Origin: Ciona intestinalis
Lineage: Eukaryota > Chordata > Ascidiacea > Phlebobranchia > Cionidae
DNA length: 64,000 nucleotides
Assembly (NCBI RefSeq): GCF_000224145.3
Contig: NC_020174.2
Location: 2,401,056 to 2,465,055 of the forward strand
Direction: 5' to 3'
Shown: one piece after another, positions 32,640 through 43,738 of the stretch
Layout of the letters: the number at the start of each line of letters is the position of its first letter
Numbering within the stretch: position 1 is the first letter of the stretch
Notes under the pieces: model-generated
The model's input: the letters and a program-made list of their open reading frames with translations, nothing else
Databases searched by the model: none
Told to the model about the DNA's origin: nothing
Program-made: the position numbers and the translations under genes

Positions 32640-33243
32640 TTACTCGTTGTCGAAATCTAGTTTCTCTGAAACAAATTAATAATTCATATAAGACAAATTT
32701 TTAGGATGAAAGTATATTTTAAAAACTAACCTTCTGGTTCAATCTCTTCATCCTCAACTGCAAAACAATATTTTCAAACATTTATGTAATGATAGAACAT
32801 AAACGAAAAATAATTAAACAAAACGAAGCAGCAGTTATAAAGTTATGCATTTACTGTTGGCATATATAGTTATGTGGGGTAAGATAGGACACATTTAGCA
32901 CGTAACAAATTTAAATGGGACAAGAAAATTGAAAATTCTCCACCTTACTATATATAAGATAAATAACTTCATTGGTTGCACATTTTAAAAGAATTTGTCA
33001 GCACTTACCTTCCGTTGACTCGTCAACACCTAAAAAGTAATTAAAATAAGCTAAGCGATTCTTGTGTAAAATCGAAAAAAAAAAAAACAGTGAAAAATAT
33101 GTAATCTAAATGCGTAGTTATTTACCGTTGTCACCGGAGCGACGGCGGCGCCTGCGACGACGACGACGACGACCCAAAGACTCTCCTTCATCAATCAAAC
33201 AGAGAAGTCCGAGCACCAGAGCGAAAAGCAGTAACTTGTTCAT
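32640..33243 (-). CDS. Arginine-rich secreted peptide precursor, copy D (pure Arg core)
   Basis: Exons 33126-33243, 33009-33029 (21 nt), 32731-32757 (27 nt), 32640-32665. Product of 63 residues. The signal peptide is as in copy B. The core is only LG followed by eleven arginines; the WVRRRRCW block of copies A and B is missing in frame. The acidic tail is kept. Intron 2 holds the same shortened MITE as copy A, while the 3' flank matches copy C, so the copy looks mosaic. The promoter is unseen: the sequence runs into the 33288-33412 gap before the TATA region. It could be a functional variant or a decaying copy. Poly(A) signal at 32494-32499. Confidence 0.78.
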
Positions 33244-33287
33244 CTGTAAAATAACAAGTTAAGTCGGAGATTATACTTTGCTTATCT

Positions 33288-33412
33288 NNNNNNNNNNNNN
33301 NNNNNNNNNNNNNNNNNNNNNNNNNNNNNNNNNNNNNNNNNNNNNNNNNNNNNNNNNNNNNNNNNNNNNNNNNNNNNNNNNNNNNNNNNNNNNNNNNNNN
33401 NNNNNNNNNNNN
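33288..33412. other. Scaffold gap of 125 N
   Basis: Hides the promoter and 5' UTR exon of peptide copy D, and lies between the two halves of the split CUB-EGF-VioB gene. Confidence 0.95.
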
Positions 33413-33479
33413 CCCCACGGTAATGATAATGTTAGATGTTTTATTTGTACTATACTACCTAGATGTAGTGTTTTTTCCC

Positions 33480-33655
33480 TTTTTTTATGGCTGATAATTT
33501 GGACAAGCTATTAGTGACCACTGGGTTGGAGCAATTGCCAGTAAGTATCTTGCCCAAGAACACATACACCCACAGAGATAGCAGCGACGAGCCTTGAACC
33601 CATTACCTCTGGGTTACAAGAAGGCGCTCTAACCACTTTGCCACGGCGCCGAACA
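33480..33655 (-). mobile_element. tRNA-derived SINE (Cics-1 type), head and middle
   Basis: Minus strand GGCGCCGTGGCAAAGTGGTT, then GGGTTCAAGGCTCGTCGCTG. The 3' part is lost toward the gap. Confidence 0.8.
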
Positions 33656-33759
33656 TGGCATGGCCACAGCTTAGAACAGAACGCATGCCTCACAGTTTTT
33701 GTGGATTTGTGGACATGTGTATTTTTTGGCAGGACACTGCACAGTACTTCCCCACTTAC

Positions 33760-36700
33760 TTGAAGCAAGTTGGTCTACTACAATCTACTGAACTCATTTC
33801 GGGAAGCAATGCAACTTCAATGGAAGCCCCAACCACTGGTTCACCAAATTGAGTGATGAATGGATTATAATCTGCCGTCTCTCCAACATTCAAACGTTCG
33901 TAGTTGTTGTTTGCCAAACCGATCTGAATTCCATTATCGGACTCAACCGCAATCAAAGTTCTGCACAGTGTAATGAGCAGGTTAATTCATGCGTAGATAA
34001 ACTGTTCAATTCATACTACAGACAGTGGATGTTTTATACAATGGGGTGGGGTAATAAGTGACGTCTTTTTATTTAATTTTCTCATCCCATTTGGAAAAAC
34101 ATTTAGAGAAACAAAAAACATTTAGAGAATAATAAAACTGTATCCTCCCGAGTTAAATAGACATTTTTTAATCATTTAAAACACAATCAGGATATTTAGA
34201 TATTATGCACTGAAAGTGTTCTGTCTCCCCCCTCCCTACTATATAGTAACTTAAATAGTAACCTTTCTAACACTGATCGTGGACCAAGTTTCTGCAAGAA
34301 TACTATACTTATCAATAAATGTTTGACCACCTTGTACTTCCATCATCGTAATATAAAGCAATTCTTGATGATGAAACATCTACCTCTGTTTCGGTCACAT
34401 CAACATCCACCATGGCCCCGTATACCTCATACCAGTCCCTCCCATTCAGAGGAAGGGCACCATTACTATTTAATGGTGTAATACATTCCTCAACTGATTT
34501 TCTGCGAAACATACCAACAAAAAGAAATTTAACTTTGTTTGTATTGATAAACATGACGAATGTTTTAAATATTTTTAAATTTAAAAAAATATATATATCT
34601 TACTCTTCAAAGGAATGTTTAAATTATTTATACCGAAAACTTTAATAAATCTTGCAAGCCGGTTGCAGATTTCCTTAAGAGTTTATAAGCGGTTTAAAAA
34701 AGAAGAAAATTATGCGACACTCACGTGCATGCACCATCCACCACTCCAACATAAACTGTGTCAGAAATGTGGAAGTTTCCATCAACTTCACCCTCAAAAC
34801 TCATACTCAGATCAAGTGATACTTTCTTCGCAACTGTATCATAATAAACAGGGGTTGGACCTAAGTTGGGATCTTCTGGGAGCAATAACCTTCCGCCTGT
34901 CACTTCCAGTGGATCATTATCAGATGTTAGACCTGTATTACGAATTACTTTTGTTAATGAACAAGACTGAAGAAAATACACAATGAATGAATGAATGAAT
35001 GTAACTTACTTTATCCTTGCGTGGCGGGAAAAAGACAGTCGTTATCACACCAGTTTAAACCCCAGCTTATGAGTTACCATGTATGTTACTTTGTGGGTAA
35101 TTATTTTTTTGAGGGATTTTTCATTTTATTATGTATGGCTAAAAACTTGGATAACTCATTAGTGACCACTGGGTTGGAGCAATTGTCGTTAAGTGTCTTG
35201 CTCAAGGACACATATGCCCATAAAGGCCACAATGGTAGCAGCGACGAGCATTGAACCCATTACCTGTGGGTTACAGACAGACGCGGTAACCACTTTGCCA
35301 CGGCACCAGGCAAGGTATGCCCTTTATTAATATATTATGCATGGTTGCAATAGCAGAAGAATACTAACCTATAGTTCCAATGATACGTGACATGTGAGAG
35401 TATTGATTGTAGAGATCCATTACAAACCGTATAGACAATGTTTCAGCCGAACCGAACATTGCTTTGTAATAATCACTCTCCCATTGAATGTCCGTAATTT
35501 TACTGAAATATGTGTTTTTAGTTTTAACTATAACCATTTAAATTGTTATGATAGGAGCTTGCCATGGCTACAGTTGAGTTGACGAAAGTATTGCAGTGTG
35601 TGTGATTTAACTTTCAATTTGGTCATGTTTATTCTTTTGACATTGTTTACACTTTATTTATTCTTTTATGTTTTTTTAATGTTTCCATGTCCACAAAACT
35701 TACCTTTTAAACCTCCCAGCGTTACCAATAGCATAACCTTGAATTTCTGGGTCAGCAGTTGAGTTCCTGGTTGAAAGGAGTTGTGCAGCTGCTGGCTTGT
35801 ACTTTCCCTTAAGCATGCCTGGTATATATACTGTAAACCCCCAGATTTCTGGAAACATCCAATCCACATCAAGATCTATCAGAGTTCCACTAGTCTCACC
35901 TGCCAGGTAAAGTGGCAAAACTAGTAGTTAAACACAGCCCAATGATATATTCAAAGAGATAGCTGTGTTATTGCTACTGTAGGTATAAGTCAATCAGAGA
36001 ATAAAGGTTGTAAACTTGAATATTACAATGTTTTTCTCATTACCGTGATACTGATAACGATAACTATGTATTAAAGGGCCAGAAGAAGTCCCCAAAACAG
36101 TTTAAAACAGCTTTCAGTTTTTTTGATGATTGTGTGTGGTATTAAATAAGATGGTCTTGTTTAAATCCTACCTTTAAACAAAGCCCCAATAATGTCGTCT
36201 GTTGTAGCACAACCTTCTGATGTACATGTTGATGTGACTGTTGAATTTGGAAATGTGAAGTGATTGCTTCCATCTGGATTCCAATTTCTGTTTCCAAACG
36301 GAAACCGGTTGTACTGATTTGTCTGTGTGTATGTGGAAAGGGGTTGGTGGTTGCAGAAGTCACAAAAACAGAGTTTTTAACGGTAGGGTTCTAGCTGCTA
36401 TCTGTTTTATATTGGAATGCAACTCAATAACTCATTGTAAGTTCACTATCTGCTATAAAGTTTAAATTAATATATTTTTCTATTCAAAAGGAAGTAAACT
36501 TAAAACGTATGTTATATTTCAGTGCCAACTGCAGCAGTTACACAGACCTACTAACCTCTTGCACAACACCAATCATGTTGGTTGACAACTGGCTAACAGA
36601 AAAAAACTCATTTTCAAAAGCACATTTCTTGTTGTTGCTGGTTGCTGCATCATAATTGATTCCACCACCAAAATTAATGCGAGGCATTCCAAGATAACCT

Positions 36701-39339
36701 GTTTGAAATAAATCTTTTTGAAAATAGGGTTCAGTATATAGGTAAATTCTCAATATAAGTGGTCATACGTCTATGGAATGTTTATTTGACCACCCCCTAT
36801 TAACCTCACTTACTTGAGTATCCCGAACTTGCTGTTGTTTGTAATGAAAGAGGAGGTGGAATATTACAACCTGCATCTTCTGCCCGAGCTCTTCTAACAC
36901 AACGGGAAGCTTCACACTTTCGCAATCCAGAACTTGGATTACTCCCACAAAGTTCAACTACACTCTTGTTGCTTGTTTTACCTGGTAATTTGTCCGATAA
37001 ACGTAAGTGCATGTGTGGTCTTAATTTAAGGTTTATAAACAAATAACTTGTTTACCATGCGTAGCAAGTGTCAACACAGGGTATGTTATGTGTCAACTGA
37101 CAATACATTGACTCACCAAAGCTGCTTCTGTGTACAATAGCTCCTCTTTTATCAGTGCAGTAAAATCCTCCGTCAGAATTCTTACATTTTGAGTCTTCGG
37201 GGCAAGAATGCAACCCACTAGCACATTCATCAATATCTGCAAATAGAAAATATCTTACCTGAGTGGTTACGCACATTTTATGCTTTCATAACTGGCCAAA
37301 GCATGTATCATTGCATTAAGTAAGACACTTAACAGTAATTGGCTCAATTTTTTTTTTTATTTAAAACCAGCATGTACTAAACATTACCCAGTGTTTTTCT
37401 GCATAATCCTAAACTGTTATACTTCCTGTTCATTGTTCTGCTTACCAGATTCACAATGTCGCCCAGAATAACCAGCATTGCAGCTGCATTGATATTTGTT
37501 GAATCCATCGCGTATACAGGTTCCACTGTTTTTACAATAGTTCTCTTGTTCATGACACTTATCAAAATCTGTTGGAATTTGGATTTAGTGTTTTTAAATA
37601 TTTTTTTTTTTGTGAGTTATTACATGCTCTTCATGCCAAAATCCGCAACTTAAATGTTTTTTGCATGATCATGTTATGTTTTTTCAAAATTCTGTTTTAC
37701 CAACAAGCTTTTACTATTATTTCTCATAAGTTATAGTTTTAATTAATAATTATGTATACATGTATAAGGTACCTTAATAAAAGTTATGTTAAATGTTTTA
37801 TAAGGCATTCAACAACCTGCACAATAAGTAATGGAGAACAAAGCGCCAGGTTGTGTTTTTGATGTGCTTTGTTTTAAAGTTATGAACATCTTTGAGAAGT
37901 TGACATCAAAAGAATCTCCATTTGATTTATAAAGTTTGTTTCTTCCTTGTACGATAGTAATTCCACCATCCGTCGCTCCATTGCCTTGAATGATAATTAT
38001 GTCTCTAGTGGAAAAAAAAAGTTTTTTTTGTTTCTGGTGTTGCCCGGGTGTTTTTTTAGAAAAGTCCCTGCGTTTGTATAAATAGGATATGCTTACAAGT
38101 AGATTTGGGAACTGGTAATTAAGGAATAAAACTTTTGGTTTAGCGCTACGTGCGCGCATTAATTGGTCTTCGCGTACATGTGTGTGTAAAAAAAACAATT
38201 TAAAAAAATCATACTGTAAGAGCGTAGCTTAAACCCGATGCTTTATAGCTCAATGCCCAACTAGAAATAAGAGAATGGGCCGAAATGGTTCTTTCTCCCA
38301 GATACGGGACCAAGAAATTGATTGTGCTATAGATCCAAGTGAACGTTCATGCTTACCCGGCGACCTTAAGTATTCCACTGCCGCTAGTTCTGGCTGAGTT
38401 TCCAATGATAAGGGTCGAAAGACTACCGACATTAAAATCGTGGAAAGTCAAACGATAACCTAGAAATATTAAACGAATTAGGTGCGTCGATTTTAACCTA
38501 CGTCAGTGTACACAATGACTGTGGCTTCGCATTTTTCGTCTTTTAACGTGTTATGTGCGTTTTATGCAACAAACGTATGATAACGGACCTACTACTTGTC
38601 GTTTTTTATTCCCTGGATTGACGAGCCAACTTTTATAACCTTCCATCATTCCTGTGGTTGGTTGTGGGTAAGAGGGAGAGGAAATCCCACCACATGGGGT
38701 TGATATTTGTATCTGTTCAACCAATGTAGGATCGCAAGCAAATGTATCTGGTAAATTACACAATAAATTTTCTGTTTAAGCAACGGCAATCGCGAATTAA
38801 TGACTCTTTATGTTCGTGCTTTTCGTAATTTTCCTTTCAAGATTGCGTGATTTCCTGTCACGTAATGTTGACACGATTGTAATTGTAACAAAACCGACGC
38901 GCGCTTATAATGAGTAAAATGAATGCAGCAAAATGCATTTGACCAAATTAGTATACTGAAGGGAACATTTTGAATTCTTGTTGAATCATTTTTAAAAACT
39001 GCCAAAATTTTGTAGCTTGTGAGTTTAAAACAAATTAGCTCCATCTTATCTACCCTATATTATATAGTAGGATGGGGAGAATGGGACACATTTACACATA
39101 ATATCCAAATATTTAAAACGAAAAGATGTCCCATCTTTCCCCACCCACTATATATGTCACACGAAAATTGTACATTTTGCACGCTTATCATTTTAATGTT
39201 TATTTATTACTAACAATATTGCTAGATAATCATTCAGGGGCCGATACTTACTTACGACGTTAGGAGCATGTCCTCCATTGCAAACGCTCGATATTATACC
39301 AACAGCAAGTAAAGCAACAACACAATAATTGCAATGCAT
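33760..39339 (-). CDS. Secreted CUB-EGF-EGF protein with N-terminal VioB/RebD-type domain; 3' end missing
   Basis: Fourteen exons in phase, 717 residues: 39252-39339, 38589-38747, 38357-38459, 37817-38004, 37446-37568, 37117-37236, 36814-36981, 36556-36698, 36172-36322, 35704-35899, 35369-35502, 34725-34932, 34331-34501, 33760-33960. Signal peptide 1-20; CUB-like domain about 30-179 (CGGISSPSYPQP, YRLTFHDFNVG, GALFSITYCAG); EGF about 180-220; calcium-binding-type EGF (DIDECASGLHSC) about 221-260; Cys-rich linker to 316. From 317 it follows the bacterial VioB-type N-domain: MPRINFGGGINYDAATSNN (VioB FPRIHFRGWARVNAPTANR), NWNPDGSNHFTF, WGFTVYIPGM, LSIRFVMDLYN, RIIGTIG. The last exon ends in phase 2 at a canonical GTAAGT donor; the TAA overlapping that donor is not taken as the stop. 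The continuation is probably the gene half at 23551-26977. The fusion is exported, so any enzyme activity would be extracellular or vesicular. Confidence 0.85.
34035..34244. mobile_element. Palindromic MITE (Cimi-1 type) in an intron of the CUB-EGF gene
   Basis: TATACAATGGGGTGGGGTAA to CTGTCTCCCCCCTCCCTACT. Confidence 0.75.
34985..35308 (-). mobile_element. tRNA-derived SINE (Cics-1 type)
   Basis: Minus strand: TGGTGCCGTGGCAAAGTGGT head; the tail ends in (CATT)n, where three ATGA-type units lie at 34984-35000. Confidence 0.85.
39061..39153. mobile_element. Shortened palindromic MITE
   Basis: About 90 bp, TATATAGTAGGATGGGGAGA to CATCTTTCCCCACCCACTAT. The interior is deleted. Just upstream of the CUB exons, inside intron 1. 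Confidence 0.75.
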
Positions 39340-40755
39340 GTTCAGCTTTTCTGTAGCATTATATAAAAAATATATATATCTTAAAAACTTCGCAATAAAA
39401 AGGCGAATCGGCCGCAAGAAAAGTCGGATTATTTTTAGCTTAAACCGAGATATTCATGGTAGAATATTCAAGCTGTTATATATATATAGTAAGGTGGGAG
39501 AAGATGGAACACATTTTCATTTTGTTTTCTCGTCCGATTTGATAGCAAACAAAAAATATTCAAAGAATTATAAAACCATATTCTCCCATGGACCGTTGTT
39601 AATGGTTTAAAACACGATCAGAAAATTTGAACAAGTGCGGTAAAGTTATCCCTGTGATAAAATTTTATCATTGTTAAAGATAAATTAATATTGATAACTT
39701 CTAAACTCTGTCGCGGCAAAATAATCTTCCGATAATTTCGATAAATCTAAATTCTGTTACATCAAAATAATTTATCTGATATACGGTTTTGTCATCTTGG
39801 TTAATACACTGTTCTACATTATTGCTGTTTTAACGCTGTGTAACTTCGCGAATCTTCTCAGAATGATGTTTCCGGTAAACATTCAATGCTGGAGACACAG
39901 CAGGAAAGAAATGTCACGAAAACGCGACGTTTCATCGCCAAGCGACAGATATAGATGCAGAAACAATGAAAAGATGAATTCTAGGTTCGTGTCTGGTGTC
40001 GTGTGCAAGAATTTCGCGTCTCTCAATGGGGAACATATACAGAACGCCCTGCAGTGCTTCCACAAACTATTATTATATTAACAAGTTTTACACCAACGTC
40101 AATAAAACGTTTTACAACCCCACCAAAATATATTACTCAAAACCCTCCAAAACAACTGCCACGTTTCTGGTATTGCGACACAATGACACATCTGGTATAC
40201 GCATGAACATGAATTTGCGTCGTAGGCTTATACGATTTTGACTTAGAAGTAAAATATTTAAGAGAAATATTTTAACGTAAGTTTGAATTGATAAAGAGCA
40301 TTTTTACACCCTTTCTGTAAAAATATGTAATAAAATAAAAAATCCTTTCTGTAGGGCTATTTTTTATTTCATTAACCATTTTTCTGTCATACAGAATAGA
40401 CTTTATAGTTATACGTAATACGTTTGCCGATCAAATAGTTAGAACTTTGATAAGTCGAGTTGGGTCAATATGACTTTAATTTGAGATAAAAACAACAAAA
40501 AATACCGGTTTAACGTTGTATATATGAAGTTTACATGGTAAAGAAACTAGCACAGCCTGTTAAACTCGGTAGGTTAACTACAAGTTGCAAAATACTGCTA
40601 ATGTAAATATATTTTAATTTAGAGTCCCATCTTCCCCCACATTGTAGTTTTGTATGTTTTCATTGCCAAACTTTGAAAGATTTGCTTTTAATTTAGTAAT
40701 TTATACCTCATGGGTTATTCAACTATAAGATACTGATTTAATAAAAAGATAAAAA
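39340..40755. other. Upstream of the CUB-EGF gene; MITE remnant and dispersed repeat, no gene
   Basis: A decayed MITE begins near 39487 (GTAAGGTGGGAGAAGATGGA). A repeat at about 40000-40200 recurs inverted at 62880-63090. AT-rich otherwise. Confidence 0.5.
40000..40200 (+). repeat. Dispersed repeat, unclassified, copy 1
   Basis: GTGCAAGAATTTCGCGTCTC, GGGAACATATACAGAACGC, GCAGTGCTT, then AAGTTTTACACCAACG and CAACTGCCACGTTTCT recur in order, inverted, at 62880-63090 inside mtor. Two of the three frames stay similar, so coding origin cannot be read from this alone. Confidence 0.65.
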
Positions 40756-40954
40756 TATAGTGAAGTGGGGGAAGATGGGACACCTTTAGCACAAATTATC
40801 CAAATATTCTAATTGTGTTTTAATTAATTAACAACGGTCTTTGGAAGTCGTTGTGATATAGTATTATGATTCTTTGAATGTTCTTTGTTTACTACTTAAT
40901 GGAACGTGGAAATAAAGTTAGAAGGTGTCCCATCTTCACCCACCCTACTGTATA
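40756..40954. mobile_element. Palindromic MITE (Cimi-1 type)
   Basis: TATAGTGAAGTGGGGGAAGA to CCCATCTTCACCCACCCTAC. Confidence 0.8.
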
Positions 40955-42655
40955 TTCGAAATTTAGTCATTTGCACTTGGTGATAATTTATGAGAAGTGG
41001 CTTGTGCCAAAAACAGAGTAGTAATACCCAATTTGTAGGAATAATAGTACTAATTCGCGATATTACCCAAGAACATCTATTTTGATTTTGAAATTATTTG
41101 GCAATATGTGCCTAAATGTCCCATCTTCCCCCATTGTCCTATATGATGTATGTAGTAGGTCAGGATTGCGATATACTTCTAAGCAAAATCCCGACAAACC
41201 GTCCGACTGTATTTAGTCAATTAAACAGTCTAACATATGCATTTTAAAATTTGTTAATACTCCACCTGCCCACGTGCGAAATGAATCAAGTCGTTCCGTT
41301 CGTTTAAAATAAAAACAACACCTAAAAATAGGTTGCATGTAGTTATTTATTTGCTAATACTGAAAGTGAGCAAGAACTCTTCAAGAAAAGAAATTTACAG
41401 AAAACAAATTTGAAACTCTTAGTAATTAGGTAGCGTTTGTCTACAGGTTCAAATAAATCGGCTTTCTGCAAAATAGAACAGGATTAAAATACCTTCATAG
41501 TTTATGTGGCTGGCGTTGGTGGTAAGCCACTACGGCACGACAAGCCCCCAACCAATGGTAGTGGGTTTCTACTTAGGTGAGAAACCCTTGCGGGATGTTA
41601 CTGTCCACGCAGGTTAAAGAAACCCCCATAGACAAAAATGATACAACGAAGGCACATACACACGTACACGACGACAAAGAGACAAAAATAATACAACAGT
41701 GTGCAAATACAAAAAGTGCAGAGCATGCAATAAACACAACGGCAGCTCAATCATCACCAAAAATGGAAGATTACAAAAACTAATTAAAGCGAACATAATT
41801 ATTGAAATATCTTCAAACAAAAAATGGTTCAAATCCTGAAAGATAATCAAATGCAGTGTACACCATATTGTATGTCCGACCGCAAGGAGTCGAACATAAC
41901 AACGGCTCCGCATGTCCTAATCACAAGGTAAGCCGCCATGTTGGTACCGCGATACTCTCGTCGTATCTTCACACAATATAATAGCGTCCGGATGTTACGC
42001 ACCGCATCAACCGTTACGGAACTGCGCCAGATTGTCACGAACCGCATTAACAGTGACCTAAATATCTAGCGTAGCATCACTGGCGGCGACGTCCACGCAA
42101 CGACCTGACCGTGACGTAACTCAATCAAAACTGACGTAACCGCACCGAACGCGCAGGATCAGGACAACGCTCTGACCCATCGTATCGACTTCGTAGCGTA
42201 ATTGTGACGTGGCCATCGTCCCAATCACGCTACATGACGTTTTAACACAAAAAATAGTCCCACTGGAACAGTATTAAAAGGGTATCTATTTATTTTATGC
42301 GCATATTATAATGAGTGTTGACATTACTCGAGTATTTGTGTACCAACACAGCGTTCTCACAAAGCGATTAGAACAATACAGAATCGTTGAAAGATTCGAA
42401 CTTTGTAGACGAAGTACACAATAGAGTGTACAACAACAAATTCTGATCCAGCAAGATGTTCGCCATAGTTTCATTGCATATATTTCAGTAAAATGCAAAA
42501 TGCACTATAGTAGTGACTGACAAAAATGCTGGCAACATTAGATCCAGCAGACAAAGGACTTCTTATCAGAAGGCAACACTGTAATAGTGCGCCAGTTAAC
42601 ACGCTCACACATACAAACAAAACACACAAATAATATACTTCATGCCCCAAACCAT
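40955..42655. other. Intergenic, no gene called
   Basis: An AATAAA on the minus strand near 41346 and an acceptor-like site near 41468 hint at a terminal exon, but no splice-consistent upstream exon was found. The 41870-42240 segment is GC-richer, with several TGACGT motifs. Confidence 0.4.
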
Positions 42656-43246
42656 TTATCCTTTATTGGCGTCTTCGTCTTTGTTCTTCGTCTGCAAAAC
42701 GAAGAAAATAGTTACGTCACAAAATTCTTTTTTAAGCGTAATAGTTACGACAATGACTAAAAATTACGTTTATTTTAAACTGTGCTAAATTGTTTGCGGA
42801 TTCTTGTGTACAAGGTTCCTGAATCATCTGTACCAAACTTAAAAACACTTTGTTGTTATGTTATAGGGAGAAGAAGATAGGACGCCTTTTCATTCTATAT
42901 CTACTCGTCCTATTTAGTAGTAAACAAAGCACATTCAAAGAATTATAAACCCATATACCGTCACGACTTCCATAAACCGTTGTTAATTGTTTAAAACACG
43001 ATCAGGATATTTGTTTATTATGTGCTCAAGGTGCCCCGTCTTGCCCCACCCTATTATACATTGTATAGTGATTGTGGTAATAAAAAGAGTTACCTTGCGC
43101 TTTCCTTCTGCAGCTTTATCGCCGACTTTTCTGTAACAATGTAATCGTTAAATGTAGTTTTGTGTATTATTATTAGGTCATAATTACCTTCGTTCTTGCT
43201 TTTGTGGGTGAAGATCAGATTGTTCCTTTGTGACGTCACGTACCAT
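42656..43246 (-). CDS. Possible small lysine-rich protein (43 residues)
   Basis: Three short exons with consistent phases: 43188-43246 (ATG, ends in two bases), 43094-43130, 42656-42691 (stop TAA). The product starts MVRDVTKEQSDLHPQKQ, continues KVGDKAAEGKRK and ends KNKDEDANKG. It is highly charged with no signal peptide, loosely like HMGN-type nucleosome-binding proteins in composition only. An acceptor precedes the ATG exon, so a 5' UTR exon probably lies upstream near 43330-43380 (GTAAGT donor at about 43320). A MITE occupies intron 2. The exons are short enough that chance cannot be excluded. Confidence 0.42.
42862..43058. mobile_element. Palindromic MITE (Cimi-1 type), 197 bp
   Basis: TATAGGGAGAAGAAGATAGG to GTGCCCCGTCTTGCCCCACC. 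Confidence 0.8.
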
Positions 43247-43738
43247 AGTCTAAAAATATCAGTCTTCCTAATCTGCATTTTATAACAATACAGGTTGTGA
43301 CGTAGTATAACAATAACTTACGAAGTGGGTTATTCTGTTGCGTCATTACCACTTCGTGACGTCACATCATCGAGGTTTCTGGAAAGGAGCTTACGTACGT
43401 AATAATGTCAATTGTGATTATACTTTACCAATCATTTGAACTTCTTGCTTCACGCTCATGGCGCAAATAAAGTTATAATGTACAAGTAATATGCCTTGCG
43501 TCGACGCAGAACGCACATGGGGCCCCATGATAAAAACGCAGCGATGCGCACGCGCAGAAGAAACCGCATTGTGACGTCAATTCACTAACGCGCATGTGTT
43601 TGTCAAGGATCGACGTAACTATGACGTAATAATACGGAGCGATAACGAGATGGCGACGACACGACCCACTTTTGACGTAACGATAGTAATTATGACGCAA
43701 TGAAAGCTAAATCTGTGACGTAGCGTGGCGACTGACGT

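Larger units (their letters stand above)
42112..43738. promoter_or_regulatory. Cluster of CRE-like TGACGT motifs
   Basis: TGACGT or its complement occurs at about 42112, 42132, 42205, 42235, 42714, 43298, 43622, 43673, 43715 and 43733. Full palindromic TGACGTCA occurs at 43231, 43357 and 43572. This is far denser than elsewhere in the window. TGACGTCA is the CREB/ATF site; regulatory use is inferred. Confidence 0.5.

Noticed and set aside
33511-33768. Open frame continuing after the last CUB-EGF-VioB exon
   Set aside because: It crosses a canonical GTAAGT donor and runs into a SINE. An intron of under 20 nt would be needed to use it as coding sequence.
34263-34291. 29-nt micro-exon in the CUB-EGF gene (KTWSTISVRK)
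   Set aside because: It fits an alternative donor upstream but leaves the next exon out of phase. Direct joining of 34331-34501 to 33760-33960 is in phase and matches the family better.
39797-40241. Protein-coding gene on the plus strand (94-, 81- and 67-residue frames)
   Set aside because: The frames overlap a dispersed repeat also found in an mtor intron. No splice or start context.
41345-41467. Terminal coding exon on the minus strand (KADLFEPVDKRY...)
   Set aside because: It has an acceptor-like site and an AATAAA, but no upstream exon in phase within a plausible distance.
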